Shown: positions 16,306 to 24,346, numbered from the stretch's first letter. The stretch is DNA of 39,020 bases from Solirubrobacterales bacterium (GCA_017304845.1 JAFKLL010000031.1:1-39020), one strand, 5' to 3'. A program made the numbers and translations. The notes: generated from the letters alone by a model not told the origin.

Positions 16306-16381
16306 CAGGTGGATCGGTCGCGGATCGCGCTCCGACCGCACCCGGTGGCGGCGGATCGCGTTGAATAGGAGGGAGGGTGAG

Positions 16382-17572
16382 ATGAGGAGAGATCTGCAGA
16401 TCGGGATGGGACTGGCGGCGGTGCTGATCGTCGTGTCGGCCCTGCTCGCCTGGTCCGAGCCGGCCGGCGCCATCCCCTGGGACGTCGGAGGGCAGGTCCC
16501 GCCCGCCCAGACCCCGCCGCCGGAGTCGTCGGACCCGCTCTGCCAGCAGAGCTACGCGAACGACCCGCCCGGGCCCGGACCCCGCCTGGGCTTCGGGATC
16601 GGCCCCCGCCTGGCCGGCGAGATCGGGGACGGGCAGACCAGGCCGGTCCCCGAGAACGTGGAGAAGCGGGACCGCGCCCTGCGGCGCCTGGCCGGGGACC
16701 GCGAGTTCACGGTCCGGCTCAACCGCCTCTTCCTCTCGGACGGCATGCGCGGCATCCGGCGCTTCCGGGCGATGGCCCGCCACTACGGACGGATGGGCCT
16801 CGGGGTGGAGCTCCAGGTCCGGTACCACCCGCGTCCCGACCAGGACGGCGACATCCGCGCCTGGCTCGCCTACGTCCGCCGGGTGGTCCGGGCCTTCGGG
16901 CCGATCCGCGCGGTCAAGGCGCTGCAGATCACCAACGAGGTCAACTTCGCCGGCTCCCCGAACACCTCGGACGGCGCCTGGAAGCACCCGATCGCGGCTC
17001 TGGTCTCCGGGGTGAAGGTGGCCCAGCGCTACTCGAACCGGCTCGGCTACGGCCGCCTGCGGATCGGCTTCAACTTCGCCTGGCGTTTCGGGGCCGAGGA
17101 CGACGCCGCCTTCTGGGACCGGCTCCGCGAGGTCGGGGGACGGGACCTGCGGCGGGCCACCGACTGGGTCGGGCTCGACCTCTACCCAGGCACCTACGTG
17201 CCGCCGGCCGTCGCGATCTCGAACTACGGCGACGCCTTTCTCGAGGCGCTGGCGCAGATGCGCGAGTGCTACATGCCGAAGGCCGGTTTCGGCCCGCGCT
17301 TCCCGATCAAGATCGAGGAGACCGGCTGGCCGACCGGGCCGGGGCGGAGCGAGGCGGATCAGCGCCAGATCCTCCGCGAGTTCGTCGACACCGCCCATCG
17401 CTATCGCGGCACCTACGGGATCTCCGACTTCCGCTGGTTCGGCCTGCGAGACAACGACAGCGCCGGCCCGGACTACCAGTCCTACTTCGGCCTGCTCCAC
17501 AGCGACTACACGCCGAAGCCCGCTTTTTACGAATACTTGATGCGCGTCAGTAAACTTGGCAGGCGTCGCTGA
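16382..17572 (+). CDS. Secreted GH-A clan-like glycoside hydrolase
   Basis: Exported TIM-barrel protein of 396 residues, probably a glycosidase. Signal peptide at 1-30 (MRRDLQIG, hydrophobic core, SEPAGA cleavage). The likely acid/base is Glu186 in QITNEVNF and the nucleophile Glu313 in IEETGWPT, spaced as in clan GH-A; DWVGLDLYPGTYVP and FRWFGLRDNDS fit barrel strands 6 and 8. I cannot assign a numbered GH family. ATG 16382 has AGGAGG about 9 nt upstream and gives the signal peptide at once. It is first of a five-gene plus-strand run (secreted protein, sulfatase, secreted protein, SGNH hydrolase), suggesting a polysaccharide substrate carrying sulfate or acyl groups. The substrate is inference. 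Confidence 0.75.
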   Translation: MRRDLQIGMGLAAVLIVVSALLAWSEPAGAIPWDVGGQVPPAQTPPPESSDPLCQQSYANDPPGPGPRLGFGIGPRLAGEIGDGQTRPVPENVEKRDRALRRLAGDREFTVRLNRLFLSDGMRGIRRFRAMARHYGRMGLGVELQVRYHPRPDQDGDIRAWLAYVRRVVRAFGPIRAVKALQITNEVNFAGSPNTSDGAWKHPIAALVSGVKVAQRYSNRLGYGRLRIGFNFAWRFGAEDDAAFWDRLREVGGRDLRRATDWVGLDLYPGTYVPPAVAISNYGDAFLEALAQMRECYMPKAGFGPRFPIKIEETGWPTGPGRSEADQRQILREFVDTAHRYRGTYGISDFRWFGLRDNDSAGPDYQSYFGLLHSDYTPKPAFYEYLMRVSKLGRRR

Positions 17573-17609
17573 CTTCGATGCCGCCAGGGCGGCCGAAAGG
17601 AGTGCGGGA

Positions 17610-18974
17610 GTGGGAAGGATGAGGATCGTCACCAGAGGCAGGCTGGCCGTGGCCGCCTGCGTCGCCGCCTTGCTGGGATTCGCGTCGGCCGCCCAGGCCG
17701 AGCTCGTGCCCGACGGCTACAACCCGAAAGGCCTGCCGACCGCCGGCTGCTTCTGGACCGGACCGTTCACGGCCGCCAACGATCTCACCAACATGGCCTA
17801 CCCCGGCACCGAGATCACCTACTGGGGGGCGAAGTTCCGCACCCCGGAAGGGGCGGTGCTGAGGCTGCGCGGCAAGTACCCGCACGCCCGCTACTCCTCG
17901 CTCAACGCCTACGAGTCGAGCGGCGGCACCCCGACCGGGTCGATCCCGGACCGTGACATCCGACCCGACCGTGGCTCGGTCAACACCAGCATCCCCGGGG
18001 CCGATCGCCGCGCCAGGAAGCGCTCCTGGACGGTCCGGGTGCTCGGCACCTCGGCCCCGGCCGCGCCGGCCCGCAACACGCTCTACGCAGCCCCCTCCGA
18101 GGACGCCTACCAGGACATCCTCTACCGGGTCTACGTGCCCGACAAGGGGCGCACGCTCTCCGGCGGCACCGGCCTCCCGACCCCGGAGCTGACCCTGGCC
18201 GACGGCACCGTGCTCAAGGGCCAGGCGCTCTGCGCGGCCCTCAACTCGAACCACAACTACGTCTCGAACCCGCTGCCCCGGCCGATCTACGACTCGCTGG
18301 TCAACTGGCCGGGCAAGGATCCCGCGACCAACCCGGCCACCGCCAAGTTCGGGTTCGTCAAGTTCTTCAACCTGCCGCTCTCGATGGCCAGGTACAAGAC
18401 CGATGCCGAGTTCAAGGCGGCCTGGGAGGCGAACCCGGTCGAGCAGGGCACGCTCTACGCCAACAACGACGCCCGGTACATGACCGGGGCGGTCAGCTTC
18501 CGCTACGGCAAGGTGCTGGTGCTCAAGGGCAGCATGCCGACCACGCCGCGCACCTTCCGCGGCGAGCGCCGCACCCGCGCCGGCCAGATGGCGGAGTGGG
18601 ACATGTGCACGATCGAGTCCCTGGCGACCACCAAGACCCATCGCTGCCTCTTCGACGAGCAGGTGCCGGTGCGCGGCAAGCAGCGCCGGTACACGATCGT
18701 CGTCTCGAAGGCCGCCGACCGGCCCTGGAACGCGAAGGCCAGATGCGGCGTCGCCTGGCTCGCCGCCGATCCTGACGGCGACGGCGCCGGGCGCACCGAC
18801 TCGGCGCTGCTCCTGACTCGCAACGTGATCCCGACCAAGGGCTTCAAGCACGCGATCCAGAACGTGACCTCGCCCTTCAACGCCGCCAAGATCATGGGCC
18901 GCTACTACCCGCGGGGCAGCTACACGAGCAAGGCCGCCTTCCAGAAGCAGGGCTGCAAGAAGACCGGTCGCTGA
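17610..18974 (+). CDS. Secreted protein of unknown function
   Basis: Not assigned to a named family. Exported protein of 454 residues with a signal peptide at about 1-30 (RGRLAVAACVAALLGFASAAQA). The N-terminal third has YWGAKFRTPEGAVLRLRGKY, PHARYSSLNAYES and DRDIRPDRGSVNTS, a pattern I associate with conserved secreted actinobacterial proteins loosely like DUF1214. The middle has a repeated Asn/Tyr-rich section (NSNHNYVSNPLPRPIYDSLV). GTG 17610 was chosen because AAAGGAG lies 7 nt upstream; ATG 17619 is in frame. It follows the GH-like gene by 37 nt and precedes the sulfatase by 2 nt, so it is part of the same transcription unit and may act on the same extracellular substrate. Confidence 0.72.
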   Translation: MGRMRIVTRGRLAVAACVAALLGFASAAQAELVPDGYNPKGLPTAGCFWTGPFTAANDLTNMAYPGTEITYWGAKFRTPEGAVLRLRGKYPHARYSSLNAYESSGGTPTGSIPDRDIRPDRGSVNTSIPGADRRARKRSWTVRVLGTSAPAAPARNTLYAAPSEDAYQDILYRVYVPDKGRTLSGGTGLPTPELTLADGTVLKGQALCAALNSNHNYVSNPLPRPIYDSLVNWPGKDPATNPATAKFGFVKFFNLPLSMARYKTDAEFKAAWEANPVEQGTLYANNDARYMTGAVSFRYGKVLVLKGSMPTTPRTFRGERRTRAGQMAEWDMCTIESLATTKTHRCLFDEQVPVRGKQRRYTIVVSKAADRPWNAKARCGVAWLAADPDGDGAGRTDSALLLTRNVIPTKGFKHAIQNVTSPFNAAKIMGRYYPRGSYTSKAAFQKQGCKKTGR

Positions 18975-18976
18975 AC

Positions 18977-20620
18977 GTGGCCAAGACGAAGAACGGAGAG
19001 GCCGTGGAGACACCGCCCAATCTCATGCTGATCATCACCGACCAGCAGCGCCGGCCGATGCACTGGCCGGATGACCAGGAGTGGCTGGACGAGCTGATGC
19101 CGGCCGACGCCGAGCTGGCCCGGACCGGGGTCAGCTTCGACCAGACCTGCATCGCCTCCTGCATGTGCTCGCCGAGCCGGGCCTCGCTCTTCACCGGCCG
19201 CTGGCCGGCCGAGCACGGGGTCGACCTGACCCTGACCCGGGGCGGGGCGGAGCTGGACCGCAGCCACAGCAAGCACGCGCTGCGCAAGGGGGTGGACTCG
19301 GTCCGGTCCGGTGAGATGTCCCCGGTCGAGATGCTGACCCAGACCGTCAAGGGGGCGCTCCGGCGGCCCAACGGCGGCACCGACGAGCGCGAGCTCGATC
19401 CGGACATGGAGAACCTGCCCAGCGTGCTCGAGCGGGCCGGCTACAAGACGGTGCTGAAGGGCAAGTGGCACCTGACCCAGCCGGTCGGGGCGGACTGGTC
19501 CCAGGCCGACGCCGACCGGCTCGCCGACGAGTACGGGTTCGGGGGCTGGGTGCCGCCGGACGCCGGCGAGAACATCGAGCCCAGCCACTTCGGCGGCGGC
19601 CACGGATCGGGCAAGAGCAAGGAGGGATACGACGAGGACTTCACCCGCCAGGTCGAGGAGTTCCTGGCCGACCCGCCGCCGGAGCCCTGGGCCCTGATCT
19701 TCTCGCTGGTCAACCCGCATGACGTGCTCGGGTACCCGTCCTCCTTCGCCGAGGGCGGCTACTCGGAGGACGAGTGGGCCGACCTGAAGGCGGTCCAGCT
19801 GCCGCCGACCGTGAACGAGACCCTGAAGAACAAGCCGCGCGCGCATGCCCTGCTCAAGATGGGCCAGCTCGGCTTCCTCGGCCCGATCGAGGGCGAGCAG
19901 CGGGTCGAGTACTGCCGCTTCTACGCCCACCTGCACCGGCTGGCCGACAGCAAGATCGGCCGCGTCCTCGAGGCGCTCGGCGACCCGGAAGACCCGGAGT
20001 CGCTGCGTTCGAAGACGGTGATCTTCCGCACCTCCGACCACGGTGACATGGGCATGTCCCACGGCGGCCTGCGGCAGAAGATGTTCAACGCCTACGAGGA
20101 GACCGTCAACGTGCCGCTGATCGTCTCCAACCCGCGGATGTTCCCGGAGCCCCGACACACCGACGCGCCGGCCTCGCTCTGCGACATCCTGCCGACCATG
20201 GCCGAGCTGGCCGGCGTCGACGCCGACGGGCTGGAGCTCCGCGGCCGCAGCCTGGTCCCGGTGCTCGAGGGCGAGTCCGAATCGGTCCAGGACGGGACCC
20301 TCTTCACCTTCGACGACCATCAGTCCGGCACTGCCTACCGGGACGTGACCCCGGGGGCCAACCGGATCCGGGCCTGGCGCACGCCCTCGGCCACGTACGC
20401 GATCTATCTCAACCCGAATGGCGGGCCGCCCGAGTTCGAGCTCTACGACCGCGAGCGCGATCCGAACCAGGTCCGCAACCTGGTCGACCGCGACAGCGGC
20501 AGGGCCCTGGACCCGGCCGATCGCGAGCTGCTGCTCGAGATGCGCGCCGGCCTCAAGGCGGAGATGCGGCGCTGCCGGGTCCCCGCACTGCCGGCGACGA
20601 TTGAGAGAATGCCGGCGTGA
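18977..20620 (+). CDS. Formylglycine-dependent sulfatase
   Basis: Type I sulfatase, 547 residues, hydrolysing a sulfate ester. The maturation motif CSPSR is at 64-68, so Cys64 should become formylglycine; ASLFTGRWPAEHG follows as in the family. Metal ligands are seen in NLMLIITDQQR (Asp22) and SDHGDMGMSHG, and KGKWHL gives the conserved Lys/His. There is no signal peptide, so it probably acts in the cytoplasm or leaves by another route; a formylglycine-generating enzyme must be encoded elsewhere. GTG 18977 lies 2 nt after the previous stop. The stop overlaps the next gene's start as GTGA. The TDQQR form resembles choline-sulfatase-like and carbohydrate sulfatases; substrate unknown. Confidence 0.88.
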   Translation: MAKTKNGEAVETPPNLMLIITDQQRRPMHWPDDQEWLDELMPADAELARTGVSFDQTCIASCMCSPSRASLFTGRWPAEHGVDLTLTRGGAELDRSHSKHALRKGVDSVRSGEMSPVEMLTQTVKGALRRPNGGTDERELDPDMENLPSVLERAGYKTVLKGKWHLTQPVGADWSQADADRLADEYGFGGWVPPDAGENIEPSHFGGGHGSGKSKEGYDEDFTRQVEEFLADPPPEPWALIFSLVNPHDVLGYPSSFAEGGYSEDEWADLKAVQLPPTVNETLKNKPRAHALLKMGQLGFLGPIEGEQRVEYCRFYAHLHRLADSKIGRVLEALGDPEDPESLRSKTVIFRTSDHGDMGMSHGGLRQKMFNAYEETVNVPLIVSNPRMFPEPRHTDAPASLCDILPTMAELAGVDADGLELRGRSLVPVLEGESESVQDGTLFTFDDHQSGTAYRDVTPGANRIRAWRTPSATYAIYLNPNGGPPEFELYDRERDPNQVRNLVDRDSGRALDPADRELLLEMRAGLKAEMRRCRVPALPATIERMPA

Positions 20621-21036
20621 ACCTTCGCAAGGCTGTATTCCTGCTCGCCCTGGCCGCCACGCTCTTCGGCGCCTTCTCGGTCACCGCGACCGCCAAGGCC
20701 CCGAAGAAGACGGCCATCTTCAACCTGACCGAGACCCCGCAGGTCAAGCCCGCCCGCTACTTCCTGACCGCGGACGCCGGGCCCTACGTCCGTCAGATCA
20801 AGTGGTCCGGATGGGGCAAGGGCAAGGCCGTCGGCCGCGGCCGCTTCATCAGCGACTGCGCCTCCTGCGGCGAGAAGGAGAACAAGCCGGCCAAGCTGGT
20901 CCTCTGGAAGAAGGTCTACTGCCCGGACTTCCACGTCTACTCGTACAAGTTCGGCCGTCTGCGGGTGATCGACCCGACCCGCAACCGGGTGACCCCGATC
21001 GCGGTCAGCTGCCCCTCCCGGGACACCGCCGGCTGA
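20617..21036 (+). CDS. Small secreted protein of unknown function
   Basis: 139 residues, family not recognised. Signal peptide at 1-26 (NLRKAVFLLALAATLFGAF, SVTATA cleavage). The mature part is basic, with four Cys: two in SDCASCGEK, one in KKVYCPDF and one in AVSCPSRD, so disulfides are likely. Aromatic Trp/Tyr pairs (IKWSGWGKGK, HVYSYKFGRLRV) suggest a small beta domain, perhaps ligand-binding. The GTG start overlaps the sulfatase stop (GTGA), so it is coupled to it. The SGNH hydrolase gene starts 14 nt downstream. Confidence 0.75.
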   Translation: MNLRKAVFLLALAATLFGAFSVTATAKAPKKTAIFNLTETPQVKPARYFLTADAGPYVRQIKWSGWGKGKAVGRGRFISDCASCGEKENKPAKLVLWKKVYCPDFHVYSYKFGRLRVIDPTRNRVTPIAVSCPSRDTAG

Positions 21037-21050
21037 ACCGAGGCCGACGG

Positions 21051-21836
21051 GTGGCCGACGGGCGCAGGAGGTACGAGCGGTTCGTCGCGATCGGCGACAG
21101 TCAGACCGAGGGGGTCGGTGACCCGACCGGCCCCGACGGGACCGAGCGAGGCTGGGCCGATCGCTTCGCCGCGCGGCTCTCGGCCACCCAGGGCGGCCTG
21201 CTCTACGCCAACCTCGCGATCCGCGGCCGGCTGCTGGCCCAGATCGACGAGGAGCAGATGGAGCCGGCGCTGGCCATGGAGCCGGATCTGATCAGCCTGA
21301 TCGGCGGCCTCAACGACGTGCTCCGACCGGGCTGCGACCTGGATCTGGTGCTGGCCCGCATGGACGTCATGCAGGAGCGCCTGGCCGCCTCCGGCGCGAC
21401 CGTCCTCAGCATCACCTATCCCGATCCGGCCCGGATGATGCCGATCGGCCGGCTGCTCTCGGAGACGGTGGCCGAGTTCAACCGCGGGCTGCGGCGGATC
21501 GCCGAGCGGAACGGCGCCCTGCTGCTGGATGTGGCGGCGGCCGAGGACGTGGCCGACCCTGACCACTGGTGCCCGGACCGCCTCCACCTCAACTCGGCCG
21601 GCCATCAGGTCCTGGCCGACGGCATGTACTCGCTGGTCGAACCGCTTCCCGAGGGCGAGGCCTGGCCCGGCGAGCCGCCCCCTCGCCGCCCGCGCGGACT
21701 CGCCGAGAGGATCGGGGACGAGGCGCGCTGGGTGGGGACCTTCCTCACCCCCTGGATCTACCGCCGGCTGACCGGCAGGTCCTCGGGCGACGGCCGCAGC
21801 GCCAAACGGCCCGAGCTGGCCCCGGTCGAGGCCTGA
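21051..21836 (+). CDS. SGNH/GDSL-family hydrolase
   Basis: Esterase/lipase of the SGNH fold, 261 residues, likely removing acyl groups. Block I Ser17 is in IGDSQTEG, block III GGLNDV has the Gly-x-Asn-Asp oxyanion pattern, and block V Asp176/His179 is in PDRLHLNSAGH. No signal peptide. The last 45 residues are Pro/Arg-rich and not part of the fold. Start GTG 21051 was chosen because YERFVAIGDS follows within eight residues, as in the family; the same frame is open far upstream but is antisense-like noise there. Last gene of the GH-sulfatase run; its stop is 18 nt from that of the convergent amidohydrolase gene. In context it could be a carbohydrate esterase. Confidence 0.87.
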   Translation: MADGRRRYERFVAIGDSQTEGVGDPTGPDGTERGWADRFAARLSATQGGLLYANLAIRGRLLAQIDEEQMEPALAMEPDLISLIGGLNDVLRPGCDLDLVLARMDVMQERLAASGATVLSITYPDPARMMPIGRLLSETVAEFNRGLRRIAERNGALLLDVAAAEDVADPDHWCPDRLHLNSAGHQVLADGMYSLVEPLPEGEAWPGEPPPRRPRGLAERIGDEARWVGTFLTPWIYRRLTGRSSGDGRSAKRPELAPVEA

Positions 21837-21854
21837 GGCGGCCGGGGCTCGGGC

Positions 21855-22661
21855 TCAGAGCTTGAAGACCCGGCGGGCGTTGCCGTCGAGGAACAACTCG
21901 CGGGCCTCGTCGTCGAGGCCCAGGTCGTCGATTCCCTCCTGGGCGGCCGCCGGTCCGATCATCGGGAAGTTCGTGCCCCAGAGGACCTTGCGGCGGCCCG
22001 ACTTCGACTTCATGTAGGCGACCAGCTCCGGCGGGTAGCGCCTCGGGGTGTAGGCCGAGGTGTCGATGTAGACGTTCTCGTGCTTGCGGCAGACCGCGAC
22101 CATCTCCTCGGTCCAGGGGTAGCCGATGTGGCCGCCGACGATCACCAGCTCGGGAAAGTCGATCGCGACCTGGTCGATGTAGGGGATCGGGCGGCCCGGC
22201 TCGGAAGGCATCAGTGGCCCGGTGTGGCCGACCTGGGTGCAGAACGGGACTCCGAGCTCGACGCAGGCCGCGAACAGCGGGTAGAAGCGACGGTCGGTCG
22301 GCGGGGTGTGCCAGAGCCAGGGCAGCACCCGGAGCCCTTTGAAGCCTTCCTCGACCCGTCGCCGCAGCTCGCGCACGGCCTCCATCGGGCGGGACAGGTC
22401 GACCGAGGCGATGCCGTGGAGGCGGTCGGGATGCTCGGCGGCCCAGGCCGCCACCTGGTCGTTGCCGATCATCGGCCCGGACGGGCCGTGCCAGGCGCTG
22501 AGCATGGCGGCGTCGACCCCGGCCGCGTCCATCGACTCGATCGTGGCCGCGATCGGGATCTCCTCGGTCGGCGGCTCCTGGCCGGTCCAGCGCATCAACG
22601 AGGCGAAGGCGGGGTGGGAGAGGAAGCCCGGGGTGGGGTGCTGCATCCAGGCGTCGATCAC
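21855..22661 (-). CDS. Amidohydrolase-2 family metal-dependent hydrolase
   Basis: TIM-barrel hydrolase or decarboxylase of the amidohydrolase-2 type, 268 residues, cytoplasmic. Histidines His146 (TQVGHTGP) and His178 (VGGHIGYPW) occupy the usual metal/substrate positions, and a strand-8 motif is at KVLWGTNFPM. That motif usually reads G-[ST]-D-[FY]-P; here Asp is Asn231. The N-terminal D-x-H-x-H metal pair is also not obvious (IDAWMQHPT). It may therefore bind metal weakly or use a different mechanism. GTG 22661 has GGAGG 7 nt upstream and overlaps the stop of the preceding TetR-like gene (GTGA), so the two are translationally coupled. Substrate unknown. Confidence 0.8.
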   Translation of the reverse strand: MIDAWMQHPTPGFLSHPAFASLMRWTGQEPPTEEIPIAATIESMDAAGVDAAMLSAWHGPSGPMIGNDQVAAWAAEHPDRLHGIASVDLSRPMEAVRELRRRVEEGFKGLRVLPWLWHTPPTDRRFYPLFAACVELGVPFCTQVGHTGPLMPSEPGRPIPYIDQVAIDFPELVIVGGHIGYPWTEEMVAVCRKHENVYIDTSAYTPRRYPPELVAYMKSKSGRRKVLWGTNFPMIGPAAAQEGIDDLGLDDEARELFLDGNARRVFKL

Positions 22662-23125
22662 GATCCGGCCTCCAGGGGCTTGCCGGCGGCGAGGATGCCC
22701 GCCCAGGCGGCGGCGCCCATCGGCTCGACGTAGGCGCTCGGCTCCTTGCCGAGCCGGCCCCCGAGCCAGTGCTTGGCCAGCTCCTGGGTCGGGGCGAAGA
22801 CCAGGGCATGCATCACGTTGAAGGAGATCCGGGGCATGGCGCCGGCCTCGGCTTGGCGCTTCATCCAGGCACGGGTCTGCTCGAAGTAGGCGGCGTTGGA
22901 GGCGCTGAGGCGCTCCCGGCCGGGCCCGGCCATGACCGCGTTGCGGTGGCGGGCGACCAGCCTGGCCCGATCCGGGTCCTCCTCGGTCCACTCCAGATGG
23001 AGCCGGACCAGCCCCTTGACGCAGGCCTCGGGGTCGTCGGCGTTCTCGCGGTAGAGGTCGATGGTTCGTCGCTGATACGCCTCCAGCGCCTCGACCACCT
23101 CATCGACCGGCAGCTCTTCGCTCAT
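22658..23125 (-). CDS. TetR C-terminal-like alpha-helical protein without HTH
   Basis: 155 residues, predicted all-helical. From DEVVEALEAYQRRTIDLY through KGLVRLHLEWTEEDPDRARLV to RISFNVMHALVFAPTQELAKHW it resembles the ligand-binding half of TetR-family regulators, but no helix-turn-helix domain precedes it; the open frame upstream of the ATG has no such sequence either. It may bind a small ligand or pair with another protein rather than DNA. ATG 23125 has a CATACT hexamer 7 nt upstream and no Shine-Dalgarno. It is coupled to the amidohydrolase gene by GTGA and divergent from the 96-aa gene with only 39 nt between starts. The fold call is inference from sequence pattern. Confidence 0.65.
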   Translation of the reverse strand: MSEELPVDEVVEALEAYQRRTIDLYRENADDPEACVKGLVRLHLEWTEEDPDRARLVARHRNAVMAGPGRERLSASNAAYFEQTRAWMKRQAEAGAMPRISFNVMHALVFAPTQELAKHWLGGRLGKEPSAYVEPMGAAAWAGILAAGKPLEAGS

Positions 23126-23132
23126 GGTCACG

Positions 23133-23158
23133 AGTATGCCCGAAGACGGTTGTAGGAT
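23133..23158. promoter_or_regulatory. Facing leaderless-type promoters in a 39-nt divergent gap
   Basis: Minus strand: CATACT (23138-23133), 7 nt, ATG 23125. Plus strand: TAGGAT (23153-23158), 6 nt, GTG 23165. The two hexamers are 14 nt apart, so polymerase can occupy only one direction at a time. Confidence 0.5.
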
Positions 23159-23164
23159 CGTCGC

Positions 23165-23455
23165 GTGATCCAGGTAGAAGGGCAGTCGAACGAGTCCATA
23201 GTCCTCGACGGAGAGTGGTTCGAGAAGCTCCGGGGAGGCCAGTCCAAGTCGCGGATACCGGCGTCCAGCTTCGTCGGGGTGGAGCTGACCGAGATCGAGC
23301 GTCGCAAGAAGCTGTTCGGGGGCGAGAAGGAGACGCTGGTCCAGGCCACCTTCCAGTTCGACGGCGGGCCCTTCGTCGGCTTCATCACCGGGGCGGAGCA
23401 CCGCGAGAAGGTCGAGCAGATCGTCGCCGGACTCGAGGCCGCACGCGATTCCTGA
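23165..23455 (+). CDS. Small protein of unknown function
   Basis: 96 residues, family not recognised. It has no signal peptide or membrane segment. A pattern of short beta strands (SIVLDGEWFEKL, SSFVGVELTEIERRKKLFGG, TLVQATFQFDGGPFVGFITG) followed by a C-terminal helix (EHREKVEQIVAGLEAARD) is compatible with a pleckstrin-like bacterial domain, but this is only a fold guess. The GTG start follows TAGGAT by 6 nt. Ten nt after the stop comes an AT-rich inverted repeat. Confidence 0.62.
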   Translation: MIQVEGQSNESIVLDGEWFEKLRGGQSKSRIPASSFVGVELTEIERRKKLFGGEKETLVQATFQFDGGPFVGFITGAEHREKVEQIVAGLEAARDS

Positions 23456-23457
23456 GC

Positions 23458-23482
23458 TTTCCCTAATAATTTCTTAGGGAAA
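23458..23482. promoter_or_regulatory. AT-rich 9-bp inverted repeat
   Basis: TTTCCCTAA (23458-23466), TAATTTC, TTAGGGAAA (23474-23482) is a perfect repeat, 3 nt after the 96-aa gene's stop codon and 115 nt before the repeat-protein start. The AATAAT inside could serve as a -10 element, making this an operator/promoter; there is no T-tract after the stem, so a terminator is less likely. Confidence 0.5.
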
Positions 23483-23596
23483 CCGCAACATTGCGCCTGG
23501 GGCCTGTTCCAGCAGACAGAGCTCCCGGCGGCCCCTCGAAGGCACTGGTTGCCACCCGTCGGGACCTCGTACTCGCAATCCACGAGAGGAGTTCTC

Positions 23597-24346
23597 ATGC
23601 GGAAGAAGCAACGCAACCGCAGGGTCACACCTGCGCTGGTGGTCTCGATCGTCGCCTTGATCGCGGCGGTCTCCGGGACCGCCGTCGCGGCCCAGATCAA
23701 CGGCAGTCAACTGGCGCCGAAGAGCGTCGGCGGAGGGAAGCTGAAGCCCTTCACCGGCGGGCTGATCAAGCCCCAGACCATCCACGGTTCGAAGCTTAAG
23801 CAGTTCACCGGCGGGCTGATCAAGCCTCGCACCGTGCCGGGCGCCAAGATCGTGCCCGACTCGATCGGCGGCGACCAGGTCGACGAGTCCAAGCTCGGCC
23901 CGGTCCCGGTGGCCGACCGGCTCTCCGGCGGCTTCAGCGCCAAGCTGGCCTTCGGCGAGACCGCTGAGCTGACCGCGTCGGGCCCGTTCAAGCTGACCGC
24001 GCAGTGCGTGCAGAACGGCACCACCGCGGACGGCACCGAAGGTCGTGACTTCGTCCGGCTGCTGATCGCCTCGAGCGAGGCCGGATCGGTGTTCACGAGC
24101 GGCGTCGGCGGGTTGACCGGCAACGCGGCCGATCAGTTCCTCGGCCCGGACACGGCCGAGGCCGACCGGATCGTCGACGAGATCTACGTCATCAGTGGCA
24201 ACTCGAACTTCAAGACGGGTGGCCACTTCAACGCGATGGCGGCGAGCGGCGCGGGCCTGAGCGCCACGCAGGGCTCGATCTCCGCCGGCATCAACCAGTT
24301 CGGCACCGGCTGTGCCGTCCAGGGCACGGCCGTCGCCAACGGCTGA
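23597..24346 (+). CDS. Secreted/anchored repeat protein of unknown function
   Basis: 249 residues. Basic N-terminus (MRKKQRNRRV) and a hydrophobic segment (PALVVSIVALIAAVSGTAVAA) give a signal peptide or anchor. Residues about 35-95 are a tandem repeat: two 18-residue units (KLKxFTGGLIKPxTxxGx) flanked by diverged copies (KSVGGG, KIVPDSIGGDQVDES). This INGSQLAPKSVGGGKLK style is common in secreted proteins of Solirubrobacterales-like genomes; function unknown. The C-terminal 150 residues are Ser/Thr/Gly-rich and probably beta-structured. ATG 23597 has GAGAGGAG upstream. At DNA level a 23-nt stretch is exactly repeated 54 nt apart (23750-23772, 23804-23826). Confidence 0.75.
   Translation: MRKKQRNRRVTPALVVSIVALIAAVSGTAVAAQINGSQLAPKSVGGGKLKPFTGGLIKPQTIHGSKLKQFTGGLIKPRTVPGAKIVPDSIGGDQVDESKLGPVPVADRLSGGFSAKLAFGETAELTASGPFKLTAQCVQNGTTADGTEGRDFVRLLIASSEAGSVFTSGVGGLTGNAADQFLGPDTAEADRIVDEIYVISGNSNFKTGGHFNAMAASGAGLSATQGSISAGINQFGTGCAVQGTAVANG
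23750..23826 (+). repeat. Exact 23-nt direct repeat coding an 18-residue unit
   Basis: Positions 23750-23772 and 23804-23826 are identical, 54 nt apart, encoding FTGGLIKP in both units. It shows a recent in-frame duplication within the repeat protein. Confidence 0.8.
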
